From Mycobacterium sp. 4858 (GTDB taxonomy: Bacteria > Actinomycetota > Actinomycetes > Mycobacteriales > Mycobacteriaceae), in assembly GCF_900240975.1 (NCBI RefSeq), contig NZ_LT968776.1, positions 3,345,092 to 3,409,091 of the forward strand: a stretch of 64,000 nucleotides of DNA, in the 5' to 3' direction. Positions 50,919 through 59,163 of this stretch are shown in pieces (the first letter of the stretch is position 1; the number at the start of each line of letters is the position of its first letter). Position numbers and translations under genes: made by a program. Below the pieces are notes generated by a model that saw only the letters and a program-made list of their open reading frames with translations, was not told the origin of the DNA and did no database searches.

Positions 50919-51824
50919 TCACGCTTTGGATGCGGCCTTCTTGGCCGGTGCCTTCTTCGCCGTGGTTTTCTTCGCCGTGGTCTTCGTGGCGTTGGCCTTC
51001 TTGGCCGGTGCCTTCTTGGCCGGCGCCTTGCCGTCGCCGGAGCGCGCCTTGACGCTGGCTTCCAGCTTGGCCAGCAGGTCGGAGACGTCCTCGGTCTCGT
51101 CGAGCTCCTTCGGTTGCTCCTCGGTGGTGAACGCCTCGCCGCCTTCGAGTTTCGCGTCGATCAGCTCCTGCAGCTGCTCCTGGTAGGTGTCGCGATAGCG
51201 GTCGGGGTTGAAGTCCTCGGCCATCGACTCCACGACCTGGCCGGCCATCTTCAATTCCGCGGGCTTGATCTCGACCTCCTTGTCGAGCACCGGGAAGTCG
51301 GGGTCGCGGATCTCGTCGGGCCACAGCAGGGTGTGCACCATCATCACGTCCCGCTTGCCGAAGTCCTTGACACGCAACGCCGCCAGTCGCGTCTTGTTGC
51401 GCAGCGTGAAGTGGACGATCGCCATCCGATCGGTCTCGGCGAGTGTTTTCGCCAGCAGCACATAGGATTTCGACGACTTGGAGTCCGGCTCCAGGAAGTA
51501 GCTGCGGTCGAACAGCATCGGATCGACCTCCTCGGCGGGAACGAACTCCAGCACCTCGATTTCGCGGCTACGTTCTTCGGGCAAGGTGGAGATGTCGTCG
51601 TCGGTGATGATGACCATCTGACCGTCGTCGGATTCGAAGGCGCGGGCGATGTCGCGGTATTCGACGACCTCGCCGTCCAACTCGCAGACGCGCTGGTAGC
51701 GGATGCGGCCGTTGTCCTTGGCGTGCACCTGATGAAACTTGATGTCGTGGTCCTGGGTGGCGCTGTACACCTTGACCGGGACATTGACCAGCCCGAACGC
51801 GATCGAGCCCTTCCAGATGGAGCG
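50919..51824 (-). CDS. ku: DNA end-binding protein Ku (NHEJ)
   Basis: 301 residues from the ATG at 51824 (RSIWKGSIAFGLVNVPVKVY is the universal start of bacterial Ku); the frame's upstream start at 51845 adds seven residues. The ring-forming core spans ~1-250; CELDGEVVEYRDIARAFE and KTRLAALRVKDFGKRDVMMV are typical. The C-terminal ~35 residues are a Lys/Ala/Pro repeat (KKAPAKK, KKTTAKK), the basic tail that binds DNA and affects LigD recruitment. It binds double-strand breaks as a homodimer and works with LigD encoded at 56893. Confidence 0.95.
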   Translation of the reverse strand, partial: RSIWKGSIAFGLVNVPVKVYSATQDHDIKFHQVHAKDNGRIRYQRVCELDGEVVEYRDIARAFESDDGQMVIITDDDISTLPEERSREIEVLEFVPAEEVDPMLFDRSYFLEPDSKSSKSYVLLAKTLAETDRMAIVHFTLRNKTRLAALRVKDFGKRDVMMVHTLLWPDEIRDPDFPVLDKEVEIKPAELKMAGQVVESMAEDFNPDRYRDTYQEQLQELIDAKLEGGEAFTTEEQPKELDETEDVSDLLAKLEASVKARSGDGKAPAKKAPAKKANATKTTAKKTTAKKAPAKKAASKA

Positions 51825-51938
51825 CATGTAAGTCAGTATGCCCACACCGACGCTGGGAAAACACCTTGACAGGCCGATGACCTGGGATTCTGCGGCTTTC
51901 CGCCGGGATGCGACGGGCCGGATTGCCCCGGTCTTGGA

Positions 51939-52865
51939 CTACGTGAAATCGCCAGGGGCAGAGGTCAATTGAGCCCGGAGGGCGGCCCGGTCGGGCAGGT
52001 CGGCGCCGGCCCGGGCGACTATCAAAGCCGACACGGCGCTGGCCGTCCCGAGGGCGGCGGTCAGGGCGTCGGGCTCGATCCGGGCCAGGGCGGCCCGCCG
52101 GTCGGCGCCCAGCAAGTTCATCTCCCACAGCGAGTCGAGCAGGCCGACCATGAAGGCGTCGCCGGCACCGACGGTGTCGACCACCCTGGCCGGTTTCGCC
52201 GTGACCTGGACCTCGCCGGCCGCGCAGAACGCCCGCGAACCGCGGGCCCCCATGGTCACCGCGACGACCGCAGGTCCCGCTGCCAACCACGCCCTCGCCG
52301 TTCGTTCCGGCTCGTGATCGGGCTCGATCCAGCGCAGGTCCTCGTCGCTGACTTTGACGATGTCGCTGCGCGTGACGAGGTGCTCGATCCGCGCACGCGC
52401 CAACGCGGGGTCGGCGGTCAGCGACGGGCGCACGTTCGGGTCGAAGGTGACCGTGGCGGAATCGCGGTAGGTGTCGATCAACGCCGCGACCGCGAGGCAG
52501 CCCGGCTCGCGGGTGGCGGCGATCGACCCGGTGTGCACGAACAGCGGCGGCGGACCCGCGGGTGCGCCGGAGAGTCGCCAGTCCAGATTGAACACATAGT
52601 CGGCCGAGCCGTCCTCGGCGATGGCCGCCACGGCCGTCGGTGTCCGGGTGGCCGCAATGCTACCCGAAACAAGGTGCGCGCCAGCAGCTTTCACGTACTC
52701 GGCGATGCGCCGGCCGTACGGGTCGTCGGCGATGTGGGTCAGGAAGTCGACCTCGCGGCCCAGCCGTGCGAGTCCGACGGCGACGTTGAGCGGACTGCCG
52801 CCGACATGCTCGTCGCCCTCGACGATATCGATCAGCGACTCGCCGATCACCAGCCCGCGGTTCAT
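51939..52865 (-). CDS. PfkB-family sugar kinase (fructokinase-like)
   Basis: 308 residues. PfkB signatures: GESLIDIVEGDEHVGGSPLN and NVAVGLARLG near the N terminus, and DTVGAGDAFMVGLLDSLWEM near the C terminus with the catalytic Asp. It phosphorylates a ketose or related sugar with ATP. Last gene of a four-gene operon with two mannitol-dehydrogenase-family enzymes; the start overlaps the stop of the previous gene (ATGA). Fructose or xylulose/ribulose are the likely substrates by context. Confidence 0.9.
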   Translation of the reverse strand: MNRGLVIGESLIDIVEGDEHVGGSPLNVAVGLARLGREVDFLTHIADDPYGRRIAEYVKAAGAHLVSGSIAATRTPTAVAAIAEDGSADYVFNLDWRLSGAPAGPPPLFVHTGSIAATREPGCLAVAALIDTYRDSATVTFDPNVRPSLTADPALARARIEHLVTRSDIVKVSDEDLRWIEPDHEPERTARAWLAAGPAVVAVTMGARGSRAFCAAGEVQVTAKPARVVDTVGAGDAFMVGLLDSLWEMNLLGADRRAALARIEPDALTAALGTASAVSALIVARAGADLPDRAALRAQLTSAPGDFT

Positions 52866-54274
52866 CGCACCAAAGCCTCCAGCGTCGCCCGAGCTCCCTT
52901 GCTGTGCAACGAATCCAGCGCCCAGCGGTACGCCTCGACAAACCGTGGCTGGTGGGCGAGATCGCAGAACATCGCCGTGACCTCGATGAACGCGGTGGGG
53001 TTCTGGTATTGCGACCTGGCGATCGGGATGAGCGAATCCGCAAGCTGATCCACGACCTCGTACGGCCTACCCCATTCGTCGGTGCCCTCGGCGTAGCGCG
53101 CCCAGCTGGCCACCGCCGCGGCCGCGAGCCGAACCGGTCCGTCGGCGGCAAGGTTGTCGCAGATGACCGGAAACAGCCATTTCGGGATGCGGTCGGACGA
53201 GTAGGCACACAGCCGGGCGACGGTGTCACGCACGGCCGGATTGGCGAACCGCTCGACCAGCGTGCGGGCGTATTCGTGGAGGTCGATTCCCGGTACTGGC
53301 GGCAGCGTGGGGATGGCCTCGTTGTCGAAGTAGGCGAGCAGGAATTCGGCGATCAGCGGATCGCGGGCCGCCTCGTGGACGTACTGGAAGCCGCACAGGT
53401 GTGCGAAGTAGGCCAGGCACTGATGCCCCGCGTTGAGCAGCCGCAGCTTCATCAGCTCGTACGGGCGTACATCCTCGACCAGCAGCACCCCTGCCCGCTC
53501 CAGCGGGGGACGGCCGTCGGCGAAGTCGTCCTCGATCACCCAGGCGCTGAACGGCTCGGCCACCACCGGCCACCGGTCGTCGACTCCGAAATCGCGCCGC
53601 ACCTCCGCGGCCATCTCCAAAGTCGTTGCGGGAGTAATACGGTCGACCATCGAATTGGGGAAGCGGGCGTGTTCCGCCACCCATTCGGCCAGCGTGGGAT
53701 CCACGCGTTCGGCGCTGGCGAGCACGGTGCGCCTGGCGACCTCACCGTTGTTCTCGATGTTGTCGCAGGAGACGATTGTCGGCGCGGGAATTCCGCGATC
53801 GCGCCGCCTGGCGAGCGCCTCGGTGATCAACGTGAACGCGGGCCCGTCCGGGTCGCGGTACCCGCCTTCGGTGATGGTCAGTGAGATGATCCGGGTGGAC
53901 GCCGCGGTGATCACCTCCAACGCCGATTCCGGGTCGTCGGGGGCGTAGCGGTAATCCACGATCGAGCCGATCACCTGGGCGTCCCGGCTGCCGTTGGGGT
54001 TCTCCAAGATCAGCGTGTACAGCCCGTCCTGACCGTTGAGGACGTCGCGCATGGTCCAGTCGGAGGGCATCACCCCTATCCCGCAGATGCCCCAGTCGAG
54101 TGCCAGGCCCTGCTGCATCAGCAGGTTGATGTAGGCGGCCTGATGCGCCCGGTGGAAGTGCCCGGCCCCGATATGGGCGATGCCGACGGTCACGCTGCCC
54201 CGGTCATAGTTCGGCGCCTCGATCGGCAGTGCGGAAAGCGACGCGTTGCTCAGGCTGATCGCGCTAGCCACCAT
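52862..54274 (-). CDS. Mannitol dehydrogenase-family polyol dehydrogenase
   Basis: 470 residues, family length. The start at 54274 has GAGGAG seven bases upstream. N-terminal NAD(P)-binding part: VGIAHIGAGHFHRAHQAAYI; the catalytic Lys region appears in PYELMKLRLLNAGHQCLAYF (K..N...H motif). Oxidises mannitol, arabitol or a similar polyol to the ketose with NAD+. About 110 bp lie between it and the HAD gene; it overlaps the kinase gene. Confidence 0.9.
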   Translation of the reverse strand: MVASAISLSNASLSALPIEAPNYDRGSVTVGIAHIGAGHFHRAHQAAYINLLMQQGLALDWGICGIGVMPSDWTMRDVLNGQDGLYTLILENPNGSRDAQVIGSIVDYRYAPDDPESALEVITAASTRIISLTITEGGYRDPDGPAFTLITEALARRRDRGIPAPTIVSCDNIENNGEVARRTVLASAERVDPTLAEWVAEHARFPNSMVDRITPATTLEMAAEVRRDFGVDDRWPVVAEPFSAWVIEDDFADGRPPLERAGVLLVEDVRPYELMKLRLLNAGHQCLAYFAHLCGFQYVHEAARDPLIAEFLLAYFDNEAIPTLPPVPGIDLHEYARTLVERFANPAVRDTVARLCAYSSDRIPKWLFPVICDNLAADGPVRLAAAAVASWARYAEGTDEWGRPYEVVDQLADSLIPIARSQYQNPTAFIEVTAMFCDLAHQPRFVEAYRWALDSLHSKGARATLEALVR

Positions 54275-54384
54275 TGGCCAACTCCTCACCGGGCCACCGC
54301 CCGGATCGTCACCGGGGCGGTGGCACCTCTCGACGGTATGACAGCCGCGGGCCGAAGCCCAGCGACAAACGGCCCTTCGCTGCC

Positions 54385-55251
54385 CTATGTGAGCGGGGAT
54401 CCCCCGGTCGGCACGGCCGACAACAGCAGGACATCGGCAAGAGCACGCCACGAATCGGTTATCGCGACCGCGCCGGCATCGATCAAATCCGCTCGGCGGC
54501 AATCCTGTTCGTCGGGTGGCACGAACATGAGGTTGCCGACGGTCGGATAGCCGGCTGCGACCGCGGAACGCACGCCGGCCACGGAGTCTTCGATGGCCAG
54601 CCCGTGTTCGGCCGCGACCCCCATCACCTGACCGGAATGCAGATACACCGCCGGGTCGGGTTTGCTGGTGGGCGTCGGCAGTGAATCCTCGGCGCTGAAG
54701 GTCACCGCTTCGGCTATCAGCGAGTCGATGCCGGTGGCGGCGAAGCAGGCACGCAGGCGCTTGGTGGCGCTGGAGCTGACGGCCGCCAGCGCGTAGTGCG
54801 GCGCGAGGTCTCGCAGCGGTTCCAGCACCCGCGGGTCGGGCGTCAGTGTCACCGCCAGATGCGCAGTGACCCGTTCGCGCTCTTCGCGCACCCACTGCTC
54901 GAGTTCGTCGGCGCACAACGCGTTTCCCGTCGCGACGTCACCGGCCGAGGCGACCACCGCGTCGGGAAGGCCGCCGGCCAACGTCTGATCGAGCGGCAGG
55001 CGGCACTGGACGGCCAGGTCCAGAGCCATGGCGCGGAAGTTCTTGCCGACGGCCCGCTTACGCAACTCCTCCGAGTCGAGCGGAGCGGTCACGCCGAACC
55101 TGGCCAGGAAGCGATTCATCACCTCCGTCGACGCCTCGAACGCCGGCCTTTCCGAGGCGAACAGGTTGTCGTCGGCGTCGCACAGCAAGGTCGTGATCGG
55201 CGCAGGGTCGAATGTGCGCACAAAGGTTAGCCCGGAGAGTTCATCGCTCAT
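54385..55251 (-). CDS. HAD-superfamily phosphatase
   Basis: 288 residues. Motif I is LLCDADDNLFASERP (nucleophile Asp, DxD, with N replacing the usual T), motif II serine in AAVSSSATKRLRA, motif III lysine in TPTSKPDPAVYLHSG, motif IV in GLAIEDSVAGVRSAVAAGYP. It belongs to the sugar-phosphate phosphatase (beta-phosphoglucomutase-like) group. Overlaps the upstream dehydrogenase as ATGA. It may dephosphorylate a polyol or ketose phosphate and prevent build-up. Confidence 0.85.
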   Translation of the reverse strand: MSDELSGLTFVRTFDPAPITTLLCDADDNLFASERPAFEASTEVMNRFLARFGVTAPLDSEELRKRAVGKNFRAMALDLAVQCRLPLDQTLAGGLPDAVVASAGDVATGNALCADELEQWVREERERVTAHLAVTLTPDPRVLEPLRDLAPHYALAAVSSSATKRLRACFAATGIDSLIAEAVTFSAEDSLPTPTSKPDPAVYLHSGQVMGVAAEHGLAIEDSVAGVRSAVAAGYPTVGNLMFVPPDEQDCRRADLIDAGAVAITDSWRALADVLLLSAVPTGGSPLT

Positions 55252-56765
55252 CGTGACACCAACTCCCGCTCGTCGTTGCGCATCCCGTCACGCAGCGTGG
55301 GCACCACACCGCGCGTGTCGATACGCCTGATCATCTCCCCAAGGCGCTCCGCAAACCCCGGCACCGGGCGTAGCTCGGCGAACATCGCATGCCGCAGCAG
55401 CGGATCAGGTTTGTCGCCTGCCATGTTGGCCAACCTGCCCACCGGTATCGCCTGGGAGTCTTCCAGGCGGAGCTTGCGCCCCTGCAGGTCGTGCCCGCGC
55501 ATGTACCGGGCCCAGCCGGCAACGGCCAACATCAGCAGCGTATGCGGCCTACCCTGCGCGATCGCATCCTGCAGGGAGGGCAGCACAAACGACGTGATCT
55601 TGCTCGTTCCCCGCCTGGCCAGCCGCGACAATTGGTCACTCATCTGGGGATTGCCGAGCCGATCGAGCAGGCTGGCCCGGTATTCGGGTGTGTTCATCCC
55701 GGGGACGGCGGGCAGCAGTGGCTGAATTTCGTCGCGCAAGAGCCTCTCGACGTAATCGAATATCACGCGGTCCTGCATCGCTTCGTCGGTGCGCTGGTAA
55801 CCGGCCAAGATGGCCAAACACGCGAGCGCGATATGGGTGCCGTTGAGAAGACGCGTCTTGATCAGCTTGTGGTCGCTGACATCGGCGACGAATTCGGCAC
55901 CGACCTCGTCGAGCGGCGGTCGCCCGTTGCTGAAGGAATCCTCGATCACCCATTGGCGATACGGCTCGGTCACCACCGGACACCTGTCGGCGACGCCGAA
56001 CGTCTGCTCGACGAACTTGCGCTCCGACTTCGAGGTTTGCGGGGTGATGCGATCGACCATGGTCGACGGGAACGCGACATGCTTTTCGATCCAGCGGGCG
56101 AGGCCGGGGTCCTTCAAGGCGGCGAACGACACCAGCGCGGTTCTCGCCGGCCGCGTGTCGCCGGGAACGTTGTCACAGCACAGCACGGTGAATGGCGCCA
56201 CGCCCGCGCGGCGGCGCCGGTCGAGAGCTTCGGCCAGATATCCCCACGCGGTGGCATAACCACCGGACGCGACGAGGTCGGCGCGGACGTCGGGGTGATG
56301 GGCATCGAACTCGTCGGTGACCGGATCCAGGAAGTATCCGGTGTCGGTGATGGTCAGGCTGACGATACGGGTCTCGGGATCGGCCAGGGCGGCGCGCACC
56401 GTCGCGCAATCGTTCGGTGCGTAGTGCACGGAGCCGATCGAGCCGACGACGCGGGCGCTCTGGCGGTCGTGGCCGCGCTGCACCACGGTGTAGAGCCCAT
56501 CCTGCGCGGACAGCAAGTCCTTGGCGGTCGGGGAGTGCAGGCTGACGCCGGTAACCCCCCAACGATCCGAAATGCCCGCGCGGGCAAGGTCATCGAAGTA
56601 GACGGCCTGATGCGCGCGGTGGAAATTACCCGCGCCGATGTGAACGACACCACGCTGGAGGGCCGATCTCTCGTATGTAGGTACGGCGATTCGCCGGGAG
56701 TGCAGTCGGAGGGTGGCATTGCTGAGGGGGACGCCACATTCTGGACGCCGGGACAATATGCGCAT
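55248..56765 (-). CDS. Mannitol dehydrogenase-family polyol dehydrogenase
   Basis: 505 residues. VVHIGAGNFHRAHQAVYFDD is the NAD-binding N terminus; VVTEPYRQWVIEDSFSNGRP and HKLIKTRLLNGTHIALACLA are the active-site segments with the conserved Lys, Asn and His. A paralogue of 52862-54274 with modest identity, so the two likely act on different polyols. First gene of the four-gene operon; the start at 56765 may be up to eleven codons too early. Divergent from ligD, with 127 bp between start codons. Confidence 0.88.
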   Translation of the reverse strand: MRILSRRPECGVPLSNATLRLHSRRIAVPTYERSALQRGVVHIGAGNFHRAHQAVYFDDLARAGISDRWGVTGVSLHSPTAKDLLSAQDGLYTVVQRGHDRQSARVVGSIGSVHYAPNDCATVRAALADPETRIVSLTITDTGYFLDPVTDEFDAHHPDVRADLVASGGYATAWGYLAEALDRRRRAGVAPFTVLCCDNVPGDTRPARTALVSFAALKDPGLARWIEKHVAFPSTMVDRITPQTSKSERKFVEQTFGVADRCPVVTEPYRQWVIEDSFSNGRPPLDEVGAEFVADVSDHKLIKTRLLNGTHIALACLAILAGYQRTDEAMQDRVIFDYVERLLRDEIQPLLPAVPGMNTPEYRASLLDRLGNPQMSDQLSRLARRGTSKITSFVLPSLQDAIAQGRPHTLLMLAVAGWARYMRGHDLQGRKLRLEDSQAIPVGRLANMAGDKPDPLLRHAMFAELRPVPGFAERLGEMIRRIDTRGVVPTLRDGMRNDERELVSR

Positions 56766-56892
56766 CCGTCTTCGGTGCCCGGCCTTTCGGCGCGTCTAAC
56801 CCCTTCGTGGTTGACGTCACAAAAATTTACGTTTGAGACATATGCAGTGGTGGGAACGAGTAAGCGCTGCTCACACGCGTAAGTTGACTCTC

Positions 56893-59163
56893 ATGGCACC
56901 GCGGGTGAAGCTGACCAACGCCGACAAGGTGCTCTATCCCGCCACCGGGACCACGAAGCGGGACGTCTTCGACTACTACACCCGCATCGCCGAGGTGATG
57001 ATCCCGCACATCGCGGGGCGCCCGGCCACCCGCAAGCGCTGGCCCAACGGGGTCGAGCAGGACGCCTTCTTCGAAAAGCAGCTGGCCGCGTCGGCGCCGG
57101 ACTGGCTGCCGCGCGCCAGCGTCACGCACCGCTCCGGGACCACGACCTATCCGATCATCGACAGCCCCGAGGGGCTGGCGTGGATCGCGCAACAGGCCGC
57201 GCTGGAAGTGCACGTGCCGCAGTGGCGGTTCGTCGCCCAGTGGACCCGGAGCAAGGCCGAAGAACTCAAGCCCGGCCCGGCGACCCGATTGGTCTTCGAC
57301 CTCGACCCCGGCGAGGGCGTCAGCATGGCCCAGCTGGCCGAGGTGGCCCATGCCGTGCGCGACCTGATCGACGGGATCGGGCTGACCCTGTTCCCGCTCA
57401 CCAGTGGCAGCAAGGGTCTGCACCTCTACGCGCCGCTGGCGGAACCGGTGAGCAGCAAGGGCGCGACGGTGTTGGCGAAACGGGTTGCCCAGCAACTGGA
57501 AAAGTCGATGCCCGAGCTGGTCACGTCCACCATGACCCGCAGCTTGCGGGCGGGCAAGATCTTCCTCGACTGGAGCCAGAACAACGGATCGAAAACGACC
57601 ATTGCGCCGTACTCCCTGCGCGGACGCGAACACCCGACGGTCGCAGCGCCGCGGACCTGGGCGGAGATCGAGGACCCGGCGTCGCTGCGCCAATTGCGCT
57701 ACGACGAGGTGCTGGCCCGTGTCGCTCGCGACGGCGACCTGCTGGCGGCCCTGGACAACGACGTCGCCGTCCCGGACCGGCTGACCAGGTACCGCGGCAT
57801 GCGGGACGCATCGAAGACCCCCGAACCCGTCCCGTGGACGAAACCCACTACGGGGCAAGGCAATACGTTCGTGATTCAAGAACACCACGCCCGCCGGCTG
57901 CACTACGACTTCCGGCTGGAGCGCGACGGCGTGCTGGTATCGTGGGCGGTGCCGAAGAACCTGCCCGAAACCACCTCGGTGAACCATCTGGCGGTCCACA
58001 CCGAGGATCACCCGCTGGAATACGCCGCCTTCGAGGGCAACATCCCCAAGGGGGAATACGGGGCCGGGAAGGTCATCATCTGGGACTCCGGCACCTATGA
58101 GGCGGAGAAGTTCAATGACTCCGCCGAAAAAGGGGAGGTCATCGTCAACCTGCGCGGCAGCAAGGTCTCCGGGCGCTATGCGCTGATCCAAACCAAGGGT
58201 GACCAGTGGCTGGCGCACCGGATGAAGGACCAGAAGGTCTTCGACTTCGACGGAATCGCGCCCATGCTGGCCACCCACGGCTCGGTCGCGGGGTGCAAGG
58301 CGGGCCAGTGGGCCTTCGAAGGCAAGTGGGACGGTTACCGGCTGCTGGTCGAGATCGACCACGGAGACCTGCGGGTGCGGTCCCGGCGGGGCCGGGAGGT
58401 CACCGGCGAATACCCCCAATTGCGCGCTCTGGCAGCCGATCTCGCCGACCATCACGTGGTGCTCGACGGGGAAGCAGTCGTCCTGGACGCCTCCGGGGTG
58501 CCGAGCTTTCATGCGATGCAGAACCGGGGCCGCGGCAGCCGCGTGGAGTTCTGGGCGTTCGACGTGCTGTATCTCGACGGCCGTTCGCTGCTGCGGGCCC
58601 GCTACCAAGACCGCCGAAAACTGTTGGAGACGCTGGCCGGTGGCAGTGACCTCATCGTCCCCGAGCTGTTGCCGGGGGACGGGAAACAGGCACTGGAGCA
58701 CTCCCGCGAGCACGGCTGGGAGGGCGTGGTCGCCAAGAAACGCGACTCCACCTATCAGCCGGGCCGGCGCTCGGCGTCCTGGATCAAGGACAAGCATTGG
58801 AACACACAGGAAGTCGTCATCGGCGGCTGGAAGGCCGGGGAGGGCGGCCGCAGCAGCGGCATCGGGTCGCTGCTGATGGGCATCCCCGCCGACGGGGGGC
58901 TGCACTTTGCCGGGCGGGTCGGTACCGGGTTCACCGAGCGTGACCTGGCGAGCCTGAAGAAGACGCTGGCGCCACTGCACACCGACGAATCCCCCTTCAC
59001 CCCGCCGCTTCCCCGCAGCGAGGCCAAGGGCGTGACGTACGTCGAGCCGGTGCTGGTGGGCGAAGTGCGCTACAGCGAATGGACCCCGGATGACCGGTTG
59101 CGCCAATCGAGTTGGCGTGGGCTGCGGCCGGACAAGGAACCGAGTGAGGTGGTGCGCGAATGA
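56893..59163 (+). CDS. ligD: Multifunctional NHEJ DNA ligase LigD (POL-PE-LIG)
   Basis: 756 residues from the ATG at 56893 (MAPRVKLTNADKVLYPATG); the frame is open 20 codons further. Domain order: primase-polymerase (1-~295, metal Asp136 and Asp138 in VFDLDPGEG), 3'-phosphoesterase (~325-450, HHARRLHYDFRLERDG and AFEGNIPKGEYGAGKV), and ATP-dependent ligase (~455-756, nucleophile Lys478 in EGKWDGYR). All three active sites look intact. This is the mycobacterial POL-PE-LIG order. Overlaps the next gene as ATGA. Confidence 0.95.
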   Translation: MAPRVKLTNADKVLYPATGTTKRDVFDYYTRIAEVMIPHIAGRPATRKRWPNGVEQDAFFEKQLAASAPDWLPRASVTHRSGTTTYPIIDSPEGLAWIAQQAALEVHVPQWRFVAQWTRSKAEELKPGPATRLVFDLDPGEGVSMAQLAEVAHAVRDLIDGIGLTLFPLTSGSKGLHLYAPLAEPVSSKGATVLAKRVAQQLEKSMPELVTSTMTRSLRAGKIFLDWSQNNGSKTTIAPYSLRGREHPTVAAPRTWAEIEDPASLRQLRYDEVLARVARDGDLLAALDNDVAVPDRLTRYRGMRDASKTPEPVPWTKPTTGQGNTFVIQEHHARRLHYDFRLERDGVLVSWAVPKNLPETTSVNHLAVHTEDHPLEYAAFEGNIPKGEYGAGKVIIWDSGTYEAEKFNDSAEKGEVIVNLRGSKVSGRYALIQTKGDQWLAHRMKDQKVFDFDGIAPMLATHGSVAGCKAGQWAFEGKWDGYRLLVEIDHGDLRVRSRRGREVTGEYPQLRALAADLADHHVVLDGEAVVLDASGVPSFHAMQNRGRGSRVEFWAFDVLYLDGRSLLRARYQDRRKLLETLAGGSDLIVPELLPGDGKQALEHSREHGWEGVVAKKRDSTYQPGRRSASWIKDKHWNTQEVVIGGWKAGEGGRSSGIGSLLMGIPADGGLHFAGRVGTGFTERDLASLKKTLAPLHTDESPFTPPLPRSEAKGVTYVEPVLVGEVRYSEWTPDDRLRQSSWRGLRPDKEPSEVVRE

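Noticed and set aside
50926..51186. Short plus-strand frame rich in Ala/Phe/Val over the ku 3' end
   Set aside because: It is the antisense of the Lys/Ala/Pro repeat tail of Ku.
55389..56882. 497-codon plus-strand frame opposite the first polyol dehydrogenase
   Set aside because: Lies entirely antisense to a well-supported gene and has no family motif.
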